From Sphaerulina vaccinii (taxonomy: Eukaryota > Ascomycota > Dothideomycetes > Mycosphaerellales > Mycosphaerellaceae), in contig JAKUDP010000013.1 in the NCBI GenBank assembly GCA_022570795.1, forward strand, positions 1,504,524 to 1,568,523: DNA of 64,000 nt, in the 5' to 3' direction. The translations under genes and the position numbers were made by a program. The stretch's first letter is position 1. Every line of letters begins with the position of its first letter. Under the pieces are notes generated by a model that worked only from the letters and a program-made list of their open reading frames with translations, did no database searches and had not been told where the DNA came from. Shown here piece after piece: positions 63,426 to 64,000 of this stretch.

Positions 63426-64000
63426 GACTTAGCTAGACTCTTATTAATCTCCTTAATAAATAGGACTCCTCCTAACATTCTTATCTAGATAACTGCTTTT
63501 CTAGAGGCTGAAACAAGTATGAATTTTAGTAGTTGAACACCGAACTGCTTACTAAACTAACTCTATAAAACGAGATTAACTCCAAGACTAGGTACAAATA
63601 GGATATCTTTTAGTATAATCTGTTTCCCCTTTCTTCCCCCTATTACTACTTTCCCAATATATATAGCTATTAAGTAGCTACTACCGACCTTAATCTACTT
63701 CCTAGTCTAAAGAGGTTTTAGTTCCCTAAAGAGTAATTCTTAGTTAGTTATATAGGTAGAAGTATAAGAGTCAAGTAGCTATTCCGATAGCCTATACTTG
63801 CTTTTTGCGTCTATAGTTAAGTAGGCTACCTTATCTACATCCTTATCCTCTAATAGGGTCTGAGATGCTTCTAAGGCAGTTAGTAACCCTACATTTTCTT
63901 ATACTATAAAGGCCTTCTTTAGGTACTTCTTACTTAAGTTAGATTTCTTCTTAAGGGATTATACTTTAAGTTTAAGTTTCTTTACTATTTCTTTAAGTTT

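Larger units (their letters stand above)
59891..64000 (-). mobile_element. Copia retrotransposon copy B, less RIPed, runs off the window
   Basis: Starts TGTCGAAATGG at 59,891 with a 3' LTR to about 60,226. The minus strand then gives RNase H (60,700-60,540: KSVATSTIEAKYIALN, KQSQFLAALLREIDYIELV), RT (about 61,600-61,100, with YIDN for the usual YVDD), integrase (about 63,150-62,650: SKERVRAILEESN, NALLNRLDINRFK) and GAG-pre-integrase/protease (63,790-63,500: KVGSSYLIA, KQIILKDILFVPSLGVNLV). The 5' part lies beyond the window. Stops are fewer than in copy A and many CG/TG/CA dinucleotides survive, so it has been hit by RIP less or inserted later. An open frame at 63,193-63,432 (+) is an antisense artefact. 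Confidence 0.87.

Noticed and set aside
63193..63432. 79-codon open frame on the plus strand
   Set aside because: It is antisense to the Copia integrase region of copy B and has no domain.

Overview
The window looks like a piece of a filamentous ascomycete chromosome, most likely a Dothideomycete (Mycosphaerella-like). This is an inference from three things: intron-containing genes whose introns are short (47 to 74 nt) with fungal GTRAGT...CTRAY...YAG signals, the gene content, and a sharp split into a gene-bearing part of normal composition (1 to about 43,300) and a very AT-rich, gene-free part (about 43,300 to 64,000) in which transposon reading frames are full of TAG/TAA codons. That pattern is what repeat-induced point mutation (RIP) leaves behind.

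Gene-bearing part, in order: 3' end of a possible fungal regulator (edge); isochorismatase-like hydrolase (-); Trp/Gln-rich small secreted protein (-); 2.6 kb without a supportable gene; UBX/thioredoxin-like p97 adaptor (-); type-B carboxylesterase (+); DHA1 MFS transporter (+); Myb-like repeat protein 1 (-); tannase/feruloyl esterase (-); purine nucleoside permease (+); formate/nitrite transporter (-); Sec2-domain protein (-); TatD nuclease (+); small coiled-coil protein (-); AAAP amino-acid permease (-); allantoate-permease-type MFS transporter (-); cytochrome P450 (+); frameshifted F-box gene (+); 14-cysteine small secreted protein (+); Myb-like repeat protein 2 (+); proteasome subunit Rpn5 (-) head to head with Yae1 (+); Myb-like repeat protein 3 (-), which carries an in-frame stop.

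Housekeeping genes (RPN5, YAE1, TatD, SEC2-like, UBX) are mixed with genes typical of a plant- or litter-associated lifestyle: secreted esterases, small secreted proteins, and nitrogen and drug transporters. No secondary-metabolite cluster is apparent; the P450 stands alone.

The most unusual gene set is a trio of paralogues (11.7, 36.2 and 40.8 kb). Each has a basic, acid-poor N-terminus that looks like a mitochondrial presequence, followed by five tandem Myb/SANT-like helix-turn-helix repeats. I do not recognise it as a described system. The third member lies next to the AT-rich block and has a TAG between presequence and repeats that could be RIP leakage.

The AT-rich block is a nest of retrotransposons: a minus-strand Gypsy element with a chromodomain (about 46.05 to 53.27 kb), split by a Gag-only LTR element (48,222 to 50,759) with recognisable target-site duplication; two copies of one minus-strand Copia element (53.27 to 56.78 kb, strongly RIPed; 59.89 kb to the window end, less RIPed); and part of a second Gypsy (57.8 to 59.89 kb) cut by the younger Copia copy.
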